DNA of 37,492 nt from assembly GCA_018398765.1 (NCBI GenBank), contig JAHBMJ010004644.1, positions 41,152 through 78,643 of the forward strand, given 5' to 3'. Shown here piece by piece: positions 10,465 through 22,429 of the stretch. The position numbers were made by a program, and so were the translations under genes. This DNA is from Chromera velia. Its lineage: Eukaryota > Sar > Chromeraceae. The notes beneath the pieces are model-generated. The model searched no databases. It was not told the origin of the DNA and saw nothing but the letters and a program-made list of their open reading frames with translations. Position 1 is the first letter of the stretch, and each line of letters opens with the position of its first letter.

Positions 10465-13400
10465 GTGTGTGTGTGTGTGTGTGTCTGAAGTGAGACGCCA
10501 GGGAGGAAACTGAAGGATCTACTGACTGACGGACGGACCCGGAAAAGGTGAAGGAATCATAGCGGGAGAGGGGCAATGTTGGGAGTAGTGCCAGCGTCGA
10601 GAAGCGGGGTTGGGTGTCACGGCTCTGCAGGCAGACAGACAGGCAGGCAGACAGAGACATCCTTTGTGGACCTTTTGATCGTTTGACTCTACTCGCCTCA
10701 ATCATCTGAGATAACCAAAAAGGAACGAAGAGACAGGCAAGCAGAAAAAAAGAAGGGTGAAAGAACAACCAGAGGCAGCCAAAAAAAGAGTGACCACCAA
10801 GAAGAAGAAAGAGGAAACCAGAAGACCTGCAGGGGGGCGGGGGGGACACGAAATGGAAGAAGCAAGATTTGATTCTCCATGGAGGTGAAAAGGATGAAAA
10901 AAGGACACCAAACTCAAAAACAAAGACCAAGAAAAGAAGGAATTGAAGAAAAAACCCACTTCTTGATTCCGTCACGTTTAGCCAGAGGGTGTCGAGGGTC
11001 GAAGGTCGCCACGGTGTAGATGCCGTCTGTCTCCTGTTGATTCATCAACCAACCGTATGCATGCACAAATACAGAACAAAAAGGGTACGTTCAGAAGCCA
11101 TCAACCAACCGTATGTATGCACAAATACAAAACAAAAAGGGTACGTTCAGGACATACATGCACATGGCAGATGCAAAGAGAAAGTGGCGTCAAGACGCCT
11201 TTTGTCACATACACGAAAAGAGCGAGACACCAGACAAAACATGGGAAACAAAAGAATCCTGCACGGCAAATTCTGTGCGTGCGTGCTTGAGGTAGTTGTC
11301 TGTCAACACACATGACTAAGTAAATACAAAGATAAAATACAGATGTAGCACTGAGCGCGGAAGGCTCGCAAGAAACGTTGTCAGTGAAGCACGTACAGAG
11401 AGAGGGGCTGGCGTCGAGTGTGGACGACGGCAAGACAGTGGAGTGAGTGCATGGAGGGAGGTCTCATCTCAAGCAGAGTGTGTGTTCATTTCATTCATTC
11501 ATTCATCGATTCTTCTTTCTGGCAACCCGCCCTACCGACCTCCAAGACGAAGAGCATGCCATCTCCGATCGCCCCCCCCGCTCCTCTCCCCACAACTGCA
11601 GGCCGAGCTGCCCTGGGAGTCGGGGTGACGACCTGCAACCGCCCAGACGTTTAGGAAGACCTCTTTCTCTTTGTTGGTCCTTTTTTCTTTTCTTCATACT
11701 TTCCAGACAGGTAGTGGACAGAATCCTGACTTGTTTGTCCATGCAGAATGAAATGAGAGACCGACCGATGATGCAATGCAGAGGTCTTCCGTGCATGTCT
11801 CTCTGATAGGAAACGGGCTAGGCGAGGCAACGGAAAGACGCCCATGCAAAATTAGACAGGACAAACAAAGCGGGAGAGGAAGCAGAGGAGGGGTGTGTGG
11901 AACGACCAGAAAAGTATTTCTATCGGACTCTTCTCTGTCCAAAAATTCTCTTTCCTGTTTGCTCGACCGCCTGGTTGAGAATTTGAAAGAGCGACTAGAC
12001 TTGATTTTTCCTGTCTTTTTTTGCAATAGAGTGGCAAGCAGACATACATACATACATACATACATAGGCATGCAGAGAGCAGTTCAGCCGTGCAGAGACC
12101 AGCGGAGCCGTGCAAAGACCAGTTCACATACATACATACATACATACATACAGACAGGCAGACATACAGACAGACAGACTGACAGAGGAAGATGGCGGGG
12201 CACCCTGGCAGATGTGGAAACACAGAGCTTTGTTTGTTTGTTTTCGTCTTTTTCGTCACTGACTAAGCCTCGTTCGCACCCCCCCCCCCCCCTCTCTCTC
12301 TGTGGTTGCTTCTTCCTGCTGACCTTCACCACGGGACTCTGTTGGTTTCTGTCAGAGAGTCCGTGTCCGGGCGTTCTCGTCTCTCGCGTGCCTGTCCTGA
12401 AGGAGATCTCTCCACGTCCCTGAAATAAAATGTCTCCTCAATCGATCGATCGATCGATCAGGTCGCATCAGGACAAGGGGAGGGGAGGGGAAGGAAAGAA
12501 AGAAAGGGAGAAGGGTCTGTCTGTCTGTCTGTTTGAACGAGAGGACGGAAAGGTATGCAAATTTTGACATGTCTCGTCTTTTCAGACTGGTTTGAAAAGA
12601 AAGACAGAAGGAACGACATCCCCATCTTGTCTTGTCTTGTCTTGTCACATAGTTTGGGAGGGAACTCACCATCGCACCACCCGCGACAACCCCGCGCAGA
12701 GAGAAAGAGAGAGGGGGGCAGATGACAAAAAAAAAAATAGCCATCAGTCAGGGCCATCCGAGTGGATTCCTACGGGTTGATAGCGCCTGTTCAGCATTCA
12801 GTGCGCTTATTTTCAGCTCCCCTTCTTCCATCTTTTTCGTTCTTTTCTTCACCTCATCCCCTCCAGTCCTTTCTCTGCCCTGCCCTTACATTCCTTCCCC
12901 TTCGACCGATTGACGTCTTTTCTTCTCCCCTTGGCCTCTAGTCGACGATCACCTCCTTTCTTACCCCCTCCACCTCCCCAGCTTTCTACCCGACATCATG
13001 CATTGCTTACCACCTGATTTTGGTGCTGTTCCTTTTCCTCTTCCGCATCATGGAAGACGAGACGGCTGGAGACGGCCTCCTCTTCTTCCTCTTCTCTCCC
13101 CCCCGTCTCCTCTTCACAGAACACTGCCCGGACCCTCCCTGTCATCACAGGAGTAGTTTCCTCGGACGGGAGGGCAGAAAGAAAAGCTTTTCCTTCCTGC
13201 ATATCAATCAAAGAGAATGGGGGAAAGGAAACAGAAAGATGAAACGAAAGAAAATTGCACACTGGGAAGCCAGAGGGGGGGAAAGTTGGAAAGGAAAAAA
13301 TACAGAGAATAATCAACAATCGGATCAATCAAGGGGAAGAAAGATGTGAGGGAAACCAGTCCCAAAAGCCCCACATAGTTCCTAGTTTCCAGCAAAATGT

Positions 13401-15620
13401 TTTTTCTGTCTATGTTCTGCGTGCGTGTGTCTGACCATGCCACCGTCTTCCCGCTCCCCCCCCCCCATCCCAAGGGAGGCCCTCCCTCTACCCCTCTATG
13501 CAGAAATAAATCAAAAGGAAGGCAGGGAGGTGCAGCACGCACTCCATGTGGCTTTCCTGTGGCCCTTCTCACCTTGTCCTTTCTCAAGGATCCCTGTTTC
13601 TCCGTTTGCTCCTTCTCTCTCTTCTTCCCAGTCAGGTCTCCTTCACAGGCTGCTCCACACTCCACGAGGAACTCCCCCCGCTCATGTCCAGGACCAGCCT
13701 TCCCCTGCTGCTTCTCCGCGATCCTGAGAAGAGCAAAGAGCAAAAGGGAAAAGAGAAAAGAGGGAGGTGCTTCGATTCGATGCCTACGAACGAGCATTTC
13801 CGATCTGTATTTTTATGTGTGCTAGACAAGGGAAAGAGCTAGATCGTTCGGAGCAGCGGCACAAACAATGTGGGTGGTAGAGCATGCTCAACGGAGAAAG
13901 CAGACCTCATTCGGCTCCAGGAGCCTCTCTGAGGAATCCGACTTCGCTTTTTTTCACACATTTCCATTAGACCTGTTTTCATCGGATTGCCTTCTCTCTC
14001 TAAATCTGTCGTCCACTTTCCCTCCAAGCCAGGAGCAGCCTCCCTTCTTCAATGTACACTCGAGAACCGCGAAACCTCTTGGCCTGTCATGTCTCTGATG
14101 CATGATTCCCATTTCCATTCTGCCACACGATCAGTCGATCAGTCCAGGATCGCATCGCTGACCTTTTGGAACGACGAATGGGCGTCCGGTTCCCCCCCCG
14201 GCCGTCCTCTTTGTCTCTCGAGGGCGCCCCCCGCAGCTTGAAAGGAGAGGAGGAAGGGAAGAAAGAAAGGCTCGCGCTTTCCAGTCAACCAGACACAGAG
14301 GAGAGGAAGAAGGGAAGAGAGAAAGGCTCGTTCCAGTCAACCAGACACACGCAGAGTGAAAGTCGACACACATGGAAAGGAGAGAATTGTCATGTGTTCA
14401 TGCAACCAGACAGACAGACAGAAGGTCCAAGAAGAAAGGAAGGAAAGATTAGGAAGGCAACCGTCAGGACAGCCAGAAAGAAGTGTGGGGAGCTGACTGA
14501 CCCTCACCTGACGCTTCCCCCCTGGGGGGCCTTTCCTCTCAACCGCCCCACCACCACCACCAGAACCACCACCACCACCAGCAGCAGATACAGAAGTGAG
14601 ACGAGGAATGAGGGATCTGCAGACCCCTCCTCGTGTCTCCTTCCCCCTCTCTTCTCCAGCAGCCACCCCGACGAGATCTTCTGACGAACTCCCCTTCCCC
14701 CTCCCGCCAAACTCCCGAGCTCCTCCCTGCACTCCCGTGCGGCTGCGGCTCTTCCCTCCCCTTCCGCCCGCAGCCCTGCCCCCGACTCCCGCACTGCCGT
14801 CTCCTCCCATGGCAGTCTGGAAGGTGAACCCTCCACCTCCACCTGCTCCTGTGGGGTCAACGCCGGCCATTCCCGTGGCAAACTCAGAATTCTTGGGAGG
14901 GCTTTCGGCCTGAGGATATGCACAGGGACAGGTTGACAAGAAGCACTGCCGTCCTCTTAATCGGCACATTTCAATCCAGTTCGCAACGATTGGCATGAAG
15001 GCAAAGTCATGCACTCACAGTTTGCAAACGATCTAAAGGTTTCCAAATGAAGACAGTCACACTCGATCACGCACAGGCAGGCCTTTCTCTTCTCGTTCAA
15101 AGCCGTTGGTATCCCTCCATCCATCCATAGAGGTACTGACCTCTTCCATTGGAGAATAAAATTCGTCCCCCTCCGGCGTGCCCCCACAGAACTCGGGTGT
15201 TGCCGCGAAGACCTGCTGCCTGGACTTTGTGCCCGGACTGCGGACAGGGTGCCCCGTGGAGTCCCCCGAAATTTGGTTGTTTTCCTGAACACGACCCTGG
15301 AGGGAATCGCGCCCTCTTGAGATACCTCCCGTTATGCTTCTTGCAGGAGAAATGAGGTAAGAGGAAGGCTTGGGAGGGGAGGAATCGAGCTTGGGATAGG
15401 CCGGGGTGCGGGGTTTGTGGCCCGTCTCCCTTGCATCTTCCCCAGGCCTCAGATTTTCTTTCTGTGGTTCTGCCACAGGTGTCGTGTTCAAGACAGAGAT
15501 ATCTCCATCTGGGTACACACGCGAGGGTTGCATGGGCTTGGCAGGCTGGTTGAGGATCCGATTGGCTCCTTCGTTGAGTCTGGACAAGAAGGAGTCACTG
15601 CACTGACCACCTTCACTCAT
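8254..15620 (-). CDS. 13-exon gene, 718-aa low-complexity protein of unknown function
   Basis: Exons (minus, in order): 15620-15141, 14909-14508, 14236-14163, 13723-13573, 13196-13011, 11632-11540, 11033-10960, 10624-10531, 10240-10066, 9595-9446, 8903-8788, 8633-8590, 8371-8254. Every junction is GT..AG, phases agree throughout, and the total is 2157 nt with the only stop at 8254. The start MSEGGQ is preferred; an in-frame Met at 15740 exists. The protein is mostly disordered: SP/TP-rich N-terminus, Gly-rich segments, a KR-rich segment, an acidic run (exon 5), a Ser7 run (exon 10) and a basic tail. More ordered patches are DGMLFVLEETDGIYTVATFD across exons 6/7 and CGGWFVPSHLLDPSNPAHG (exon 11). 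I recognise no family. Nuclear or cell-cycle roles would fit the SP/TP and KR content but are speculation. Exons 7-9 are the least certain part of the model. Confidence 0.68.
8926..8972. repeat. (GA)n microsatellite in intron 10
   Basis: GA repeats on the + strand read as CT on the sense (-) strand and sit just upstream of the exon-11 splice acceptor at 8904, where they could serve as the polypyrimidine tract. Confidence 0.9.
9289..9344. repeat. (CA)n(GA)n compound microsatellite in intron 10
   Basis: A CA run is followed directly by a GA run, on the + strand, inside intron 10 of the 13-exon gene. Confidence 0.92.
9699..9740. repeat. (GT)n microsatellite in intron 9
   Basis: An uninterrupted GT run of about 42 bp on the + strand lies within intron 9 of the 13-exon gene. 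Confidence 0.92.
10430..10484. repeat. (CT)n(GT)n compound microsatellite in intron 8
   Basis: A CT run is followed by a GT run on the + strand, inside intron 8 (10241-10530) of the 13-exon gene. Confidence 0.92.
11043..11150. repeat. tandem duplication, period 56 bp, next to a splice acceptor
   Basis: Units 11043-11098 and 11099-11150 share CATCAACCAACCGTATG and AACAAAAAGGGTACGTTCAG with two or three substitutions. They lie in intron 6, ending nine bases from the exon-7 acceptor (11034-11035) in the sense (-) direction. Confidence 0.88.
12038..12178. repeat. CATA/CAGA short tandem repeats
   Basis: CATA runs (about 12041-12066 and 12125-12151) and a CAGA run follow one another in the long intron 5 (11633-13010) of the 13-exon gene. 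Between them two GAGCCGTGCA..GACCAG segments repeat. Confidence 0.8.
14243..14350. repeat. tandem duplication, period ~56 bp, next to a splice acceptor
   Basis: Units start at 14243 and 14299 and share AGGAGAGGA, GAAAGGCTCG and TTCCAGTCAACCAGACACA with small indels. They sit in intron 2 of the 13-exon gene, a few bases from the exon-3 acceptor (14237-14238) in the sense direction. Confidence 0.85.
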
Positions 15621-16333
15621 TGTCGGAGACTGTTCGGGAAAGTGCGGCAGAAAAATACGGACAAGTGTAAATCGGTCAAATCGGGTCTTCACTCGAACAA
15701 ATTTTACAGTGGTAAAAGACGCAGAACGGAATGCTCCCAACCAAAAGAAGCTTCTGCTGTTATGAAGGCGCGAAGCTCAACTTGAAAACATTTATCGGCG
15801 AGAGACGAGAAACAAAGAGAAGAGATGAACTTTGGTCGAAACGAGGCTGACAGCTGCAGGAAGAATTTGTGCTATTGGACGAGTAGATCGAGCTGGAACG
15901 GACAACGAGAAAGTCGTTCAAAGATGTGTTCAAAGTTCAAACTGTTTAAGTAGACTCCGACGAAGCACTGAGGATCACAATCGATCGCAATCTTTCTGCA
16001 ATGGCATCGCGCGGTGCACCCGCGGGGCGGCGGGGCCGGGCCGCGCGCTTCGCGCGGGCCGGCCGGCGGGTGGGCAGGCAAGGTGTACGTGTAGAGGAGA
16101 CGGCCGCTACCCGATCTACCCAGCTGTTGAACCGATCAGCCTGTTTCTGATTGCACATGCGGCACGAAACCTATGCCAGTTGGACAGACAATCGCTGACA
16201 GTTGCACGCTGTTGCTTGCAGCTGCTGTATGGTGTGTCATCCCTGAAAGCACTTGAAAGCTTGGCAGCAGTTCTTCAGAGACCGGAGACGGGAGAGAATT
16301 GTCTCGATCGCTTCTCGACCAGATCTCGACGTG
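15621..16333. promoter_or_regulatory. shared upstream region of divergent pair 2
   Basis: These 713 bp lie between the start codon of the 13-exon gene (-) and that of the CRTISO-like gene (+). They contain a very GC-rich island (16006-16075) with a strong hairpin. No coding frame here is supported. Bidirectional promoter function is inferred from position. Confidence 0.55.
16034..16064. other. GC-only hairpin in the divergent promoter
   Basis: Arms 16034-16047 and 16051-16064 pair over 14 positions with one mismatch around a CTT loop (GGCCGGGCCGCGCG against CGCGCGGGCCGGCC). It stands out from the surrounding ~50% GC DNA. Confidence 0.8.
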
Positions 16334-19300
16334 ATGCGGTTGTTCTTCGCGCTTCACGCTGCCTTGCTTCAAGGCTTTCTATGCCAGCTTTCCGCTGCCT
16401 TCCTGTCGAGGGGTCCATCTTTTGATGGAGGAAGAGGGAGACGAGCTGCCGCTGCGTGGCGACGCGCGACATCTAGCATCGAAGGCCACAGCACCGCTCT
16501 CAAATCCAACAGGCTTAGCACCGTGGAACTTACGAAGTACACGCCCCAAAAGGGTGTGCCTGAGGACTATAAGGAGGTCGACGTGGTCGTGATTGGGAGT
16601 GGGATCGGGGGATTGGTCTGTGCAGCCATGGCCGCTCGTTATGGCCAGAAGGTGCTGGTGGTGGAGTCCCATACTGAGATAGGAGGGGCAGCCCATAGCT
16701 GGGAGAAGGACGGTTACGTGTTCGATTCTGGTCCTTCTCTTTTCTCTGGGCTCTCGTCTTCGTCTCCAAATCCCCTCAGGTCGGCATCTTTCTTTACTCC
16801 TTCAATGCACTTACTTACTTACTCAGCCAGACAGATAGATCCTAATGATTTTGTGTAGACACAAGAGAAGGCGGCAGTGGCACGGTGAAACCCCCATACC
16901 CCCACTTCCAATTTTCTGTCCCGAAGTGCAAAGGGTGCCATAGTGGTGTGTCGTGCATCCATCGACGGGAAACGAAATCTGATTTGAATGGGGAGGAATC
17001 GACGGGCGGATGGGAATCTGTTTTCCACTTCTCTTGTTCGAATGACATGCACACGTTTGTTTGTTCACTTTTCGTTCTTCAATCTCGTCGTCGTCGAAGG
17101 AGACGAGGGAGGACCACTGGGGCGCCTTCCTTGCCTGTTCGATTTATTCAATTCATTCTCCCGCAGGAAGGCGGAGAAGAGAGGGGGGGGACAGAGAATG
17201 GACAGTCATTCTGCAGCGTGTTCCATGCATGTGGCTCTCGAATTCTCGTCAGATGGGAGTCGTATGAATCCCTCGTGGTGTGTGAATCAACCGTGACAGA
17301 TTGCGCCTTAACGGTCCACACGCTAATTGCTTTCGTGGAGAGTGAGTGAGTGAATGGATGGACGGATGGATAAGTAATTGAATGGTGAGTAAGTTAGTGA
17401 AAATGATTGAATCTATGAAGAACTCTGAGAATGCTTCACACACCTCCCTGCATGCCTGCCTGCCTATGTGTGCAGGTGGGTTTTCGAGGCCATAGAAGAG
17501 GAGCCTGAGTGGATCCTTTACGATACTTGGGGCGTTTCCCTTCCTGAGGGCAAATTCAACGCCACCGTGGGACCTGAACCTTTTCTCGAAATTGTAGACA
17601 GATTCGGGGGTCCTGGGGCGAAGGAGGAATGGTTGGAATTCATGAAATTCATGGAACCTCTCAGCGACGCGGCAATGGCAGTGAACTCTCTTTACGTTCG
17701 AATAGACAGTTGGATTCTCGTTTCGCTTCTGTTTCAATTGTATGAATCCTACATTTCCATCAAGTTTGCTGACTCACTCACGAGGCCGTTCTCAGAAATT
17801 GCAAAGGAAGGGGGAATCAAGGATCGGTTTCTTTCCAATTGGCTGAACATGCTCGCCTTTCTTCTACAGGTCCGTCGTACCATTCCTGCTCGCCTTTGTC
17901 CGGTTCCGTCGATCTGCTTTATTAGAGCTCTGTTGCCTTCTCTCCGTTCTTCTCGTCTCTCCCTTTTTTCTCTGTTTGCCTGTCTGTCCATGTTTTGGCC
18001 GACATTCCTTCGGTCCTCGTTTTTCTTTCTCCATTCCTCCTTCGGTCTAACAAGATGCATGTTCTTGTGTATTCCATACAGAGAGAATATGCAGCGTCAT
18101 TTCGCTGTGCCATAAGTGTTGGTTCGTCCTTTTTCTTTGTTTTCTCCCCCAGCCAAGCAACGCAATCCCTCCTGGTCGAAAGGGTCTTCTTGTCGTTTTC
18201 CATCCCCGGCCCACGAGACGAAGTCTCCTCTGCATTCCTTCAGTTCTTTCTGCACAGAACGATCGAACCTTCTGCACACACACACACACGCTTGCTTGCA
18301 GGGGTTGCCTGCCGATGGTACGAAGGGTGCAGTGATGGCGTACATGCTTGCCGACTGGTACAGACCAGGAGTCACTCTTGAGTATCCCAAGGGGGGCACC
18401 CAGGCGATTGCAGAAGCTCTAGTGAGGGGAATCAAAAAGTATGGGGGGGAAGTGATCGTGAATGCTCACGTGGACAAGATACGGGGGAAAGAGAGGGCGG
18501 AGGGTGTTGTCTTGAGGGGAGGGAATCGGGTGACGGCACGCAAAGCTGTCGTGTCCAACGCTTCTTTGTGGGACACTCTACAGATGCTTCCGCGCGGATC
18601 CACAAATGCAGATGTCCTTGTTGGTATTTCCAATTTACAAGACACGGCCCAGAAGACAGAAAGATGTGATTCCTTCATGCACCTCCATGCTGGATTTGAT
18701 GGTACCGGGTTGTCCGGGTTGCAGTGTCATTACGCAGTGGTGCAGGACTGGGACAAACCTATAGACTCTCCGGGGAATGTGATCATTATTTCGATTCCCT
18801 CTGTGTTGGACCCTTCTCTTGCGCCCAGTCCCGGAAAGCATGTGTTGCACGCATACACGGCGGGCAGCGAGCCTTGGTCCATATGGAAAGATTTGAGCAA
18901 GCAGGAGTATGAGAAGAAGAGACAGGAGAGGGGGGAGATTCTTTTGAAGGCCGTGGAGAAATTCATCCCCGACTTTAGAAAAAGAAGTGAAGTGTCGATG
19001 ATCGGCACTCCCAAGACGCATGCACGGTCGGTAGGTTCATTGGTTCGTTGGTTGGTTGGTCTGTCGGCGCTCTCTCTGTGATTCTTTCACGGAAATGCTG
19101 AAATCGTCTTTTTTCTCCCTCTGTTCGACCCGCCCCCCCTCCGTTGTTTACTGCTGTTTTCTTTCACTCTCCTTTTCGTTCTTGATTCGAGCACCGAAGC
19201 AACTGCGTCTCTAACGTCATGGAAGGACTGGGACTGCATGTCATGCCGGGGGGAGACAAGGAAGGACACAAAAACACACAGCGGATAGCAGTTTCGGAAG

Positions 19301-19664
19301 TCGAGGTATTGCATCTCACACACTCTCACTGCCTGTCTGTCGCCCACACAGCCACAAGCCCAAGCAAACCCAAATGCCTGCTGTGCGTATGTGCGAATGC
19401 CATGCATGACCCTGCAGATATTTGCGCCGATTCGAGGGCACCTACGGCCCCAAGGACGTAGCAGATGGCTCAGACAACGTAAAGCTCCCTTCCACTGAGA
19501 TACCTGGCCTCTGGTTGGCTGGGGACTCCACCTTTCCCGGCATTGGGGTCCCTGCAGTGGCCACCAGTGGCGCGATGGTGGCCAACTCGCTGACAGATGT
19601 CATATCGCACGTGAAGCTGGTGAAGAGCGTGGAGAAGAAGAGAAAGGAAGCGGCAAACAAGTAG
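16334..19664 (+). CDS. CRTISO-like carotenoid isomerase / FAD oxidoreductase, plastid-targeted
   Basis: Exons: 16334-16779, 17476-17869, 18302-19026, 19418-19664; 1812 nt, 603 aa, the usual size for prolycopene isomerase. All junctions are GT..TGCAG and in phase. Residues 1-22 are a hydrophobic signal peptide ending LSAA, followed by Phe23 and an Arg/Ala/Ser-rich stretch to about 70, i.e. a two-part leader for a complex plastid. The FAD-binding motif is VVVIGSGIGGLVCAAMAARY (84-103), with the acceptor Glu in VVESHTEIGGAA (109-120) and FDSGPSLFSGL after it. ARYLRRFEGTYGP spans the last junction. GDSTFPGIGVPAVATSG (557-573) is the family's C-terminal FAD signature. The family isomerises poly-cis carotenoids (prolycopene to all-trans lycopene) using FAD. 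A related phytoene desaturase/saturase-type enzyme cannot be excluded. AATAAA lies at 19760, ~95 nt past the stop. Confidence 0.9.
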
Positions 19665-20160
19665 TCGCACAAAGGTAGACTCGACAAACAGACGGAAGGA
19701 AAGAAAAGAAGGAAGCCTTAGGAAGCAAAGACAGTCGAAAGTTACGGACTTGCGAAGAAAATAAATGTGGAACGCGCCAACCGTGAAAAGTTCATCATGC
19801 GCTCCCATACACGCGCTGGCTGCTTTCGAGGTTCGAGAGAGGGAATCTCATGATGCATTGAGCAAAGAATATGAAAGAAGGAAGGTGGAGATTTTTGGCA
19901 GACCACGCCTGTACTTGATGCATCATACATGAAAGCATGCAGAGAAACTAGCAGAGAAAGCAGTTTTATCTGGAGAATCTAGCAAGAAATGAAGAGCTAG
20001 AATCGAAGCAGCCGATTCAAATAAATTGCAATCGAAATATAAATGTACATGAAAACTCAGATAAGCACCAAATCTGAATTGAAGATCTTTAGTATCTTTA
20101 GATTTTTGCATATCTTAGTCCGAGTCTAGATATTTTAGTATATAGCTAGTTATCTAGCTT
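19665..20160. other. 3' flank of the CRTISO-like gene, AT-rich
   Basis: This 3' flank contains AATAAA at 19760-19765, then AT-rich DNA rich in AGATTTTTAG/CTAGATAT words leading into the repeat nest. No gene is supported. Confidence 0.5.
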
Positions 20161-20491
20161 GGTATACAGTTCTATATCAACGTACTATCTCCAATTATTA
20201 GTAATGCCAGTGGTATCTCGCCACAGAGCTAGCCACAGAGTCGCTAGATTTATGACGTTACACAATCAATCAATTAATAAGCTAGGTTATAGGTGGGGTA
20301 TAAGGTGCATGATGGGGCTAACACTCCCAATTAACGATATATACTGTGGGTCTAGTTATGACTTAGACTAGTAAGACTGATACGTCTAGGCGGGGAGGTT
20401 TGATGCGTCTACATATAGTATGGTTAGGAGTTACTACCGGACCCTTTTAGCTAGTAGCGAGTTACCATCAGTTTGGTAACCATGAGATGGT
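20161..20491. repeat. 331-bp direct repeat, copy A
   Basis: This aligns end to end, without gaps, with 21477-21807, starting GGTATACAGTTCTATATCAA and ending AACCATGAGATGGT. I count 11 differences in 331 bp, all transitions. The spacing is 1316 bp. It could be an LTR, but it lacks TG..CA ends and I see no target duplication. Confidence 0.9.
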
Positions 20492-21476
<985 letters not shown>

Positions 21477-21807
21477 GGTATACAGTTCTATATCAATGTA
21501 CTATCTCCAATTATTAGTAATGCCAGTGGTATTTCGCCACAGAGCTAGCCACAGAGTTGCTAGATTTGTGACGTTACACAACCAATCAATTAATAAGCTA
21601 GGTTATAGGTGGGGTATAAGGTGCATGATGGGGCTAACACTCCCAATTAACGATATATATTGTAGGTCTAGTTGTGACTTAGACTAGTAAGACTGATACG
21701 TCTAGGCGGGGAGGTTTAATGCGTCTACATATAGTATGGTTAGGAGTTACTACCGGACCCTTTTAGCTAGTAGCGAGTTACCGTCAGTTTGATAACCATG
21801 AGATGGT
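21477..21807. repeat. 331-bp direct repeat, copy B
   Basis: This is the partner of 20161-20491 (11 transitions, no transversions or indels by eye). Its last ~90 bp also match, inverted, the DNA near 22178-22265 (TATGGTTAGGAGT against ACTCCTAACCATA, followed by GCGTCTA). Confidence 0.9.
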
Positions 21808-22177
21808 AACCAGCGGACTTGAAGGCGTGTACCACTACCGTGGTAGTGCAAGGGAAAACTCGGGTAAAAACAGTTGCTAGACTCATTTTAAAGCCTAATC
21901 ACTTAACCCATTAGCAGTTTAAAGCCCTGAAATGATCATATTGAAATAATATATGCTATGCATAATGATATACTAGCTAGAACAAGTTAGAGTTCAGTCA
22001 TAAAATGATGAACATTGAGTTTTACTAGAATAAACTTTTGATGAATGCCAAAAATATGATTTTTACTAGTCTAAAACTGGTTTTGTAAGTTAAGTTTGAC
22101 TCAGTCACTCAGAATGTGGCCAAATCTGCCTGTTTTTAACTACTACCACTACCATTGGAATACTACTACCGTAACCA

Positions 22178-22350
22178 TAAAATTGGTAACCGGGTGGCTT
22201 AGCGACCGCCTAGTAACTATCCTACTTTCGTTACTCCTAACCATACTGTGTAGATGCGTCTAGGCGCTTTCCCTGGAAGCTGCATGTCAGACATTCGGCA
22301 TTGGAGCAGGAGGCCAATCTTCCAGACATAAATGCTAATCCTAAAGACAT
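22178..22350. repeat. inverted copy of the dispersed repeat family
   Basis: Read on the minus strand, this block resembles the end of the 331-bp repeats (CGCATCTACACAGTATGGTTAGGAGT) and then the block at 1045-1165 (GCTTCCAGGGAAAGCGCCTAGACGCATC). It therefore joins the two relationships into one family. Together with copy B it makes an inverted pair about 540 bp apart. Confidence 0.65.
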
Positions 22351-22429
22351 TACTAAGACTACTTCCTAAAGTTAGCTTTAAATTAAACAATGAAAAAATT
22401 TATTATGATAGAGGCAGTGAGGCTACGCC

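Noticed and set aside
10958-10976. Alternative exon-7 donors (GTGACG or GTTTTT)
   Set aside because: The GTGGGT donor at 10960 matches other introns and is the only one that fits the phase of the next strong acceptor.
13839-14027. Minus-strand frame as an additional exon of the 13-exon gene
   Set aside because: No acceptor/donor pair gives a phase compatible with exons 3 and 4, which already join in phase.
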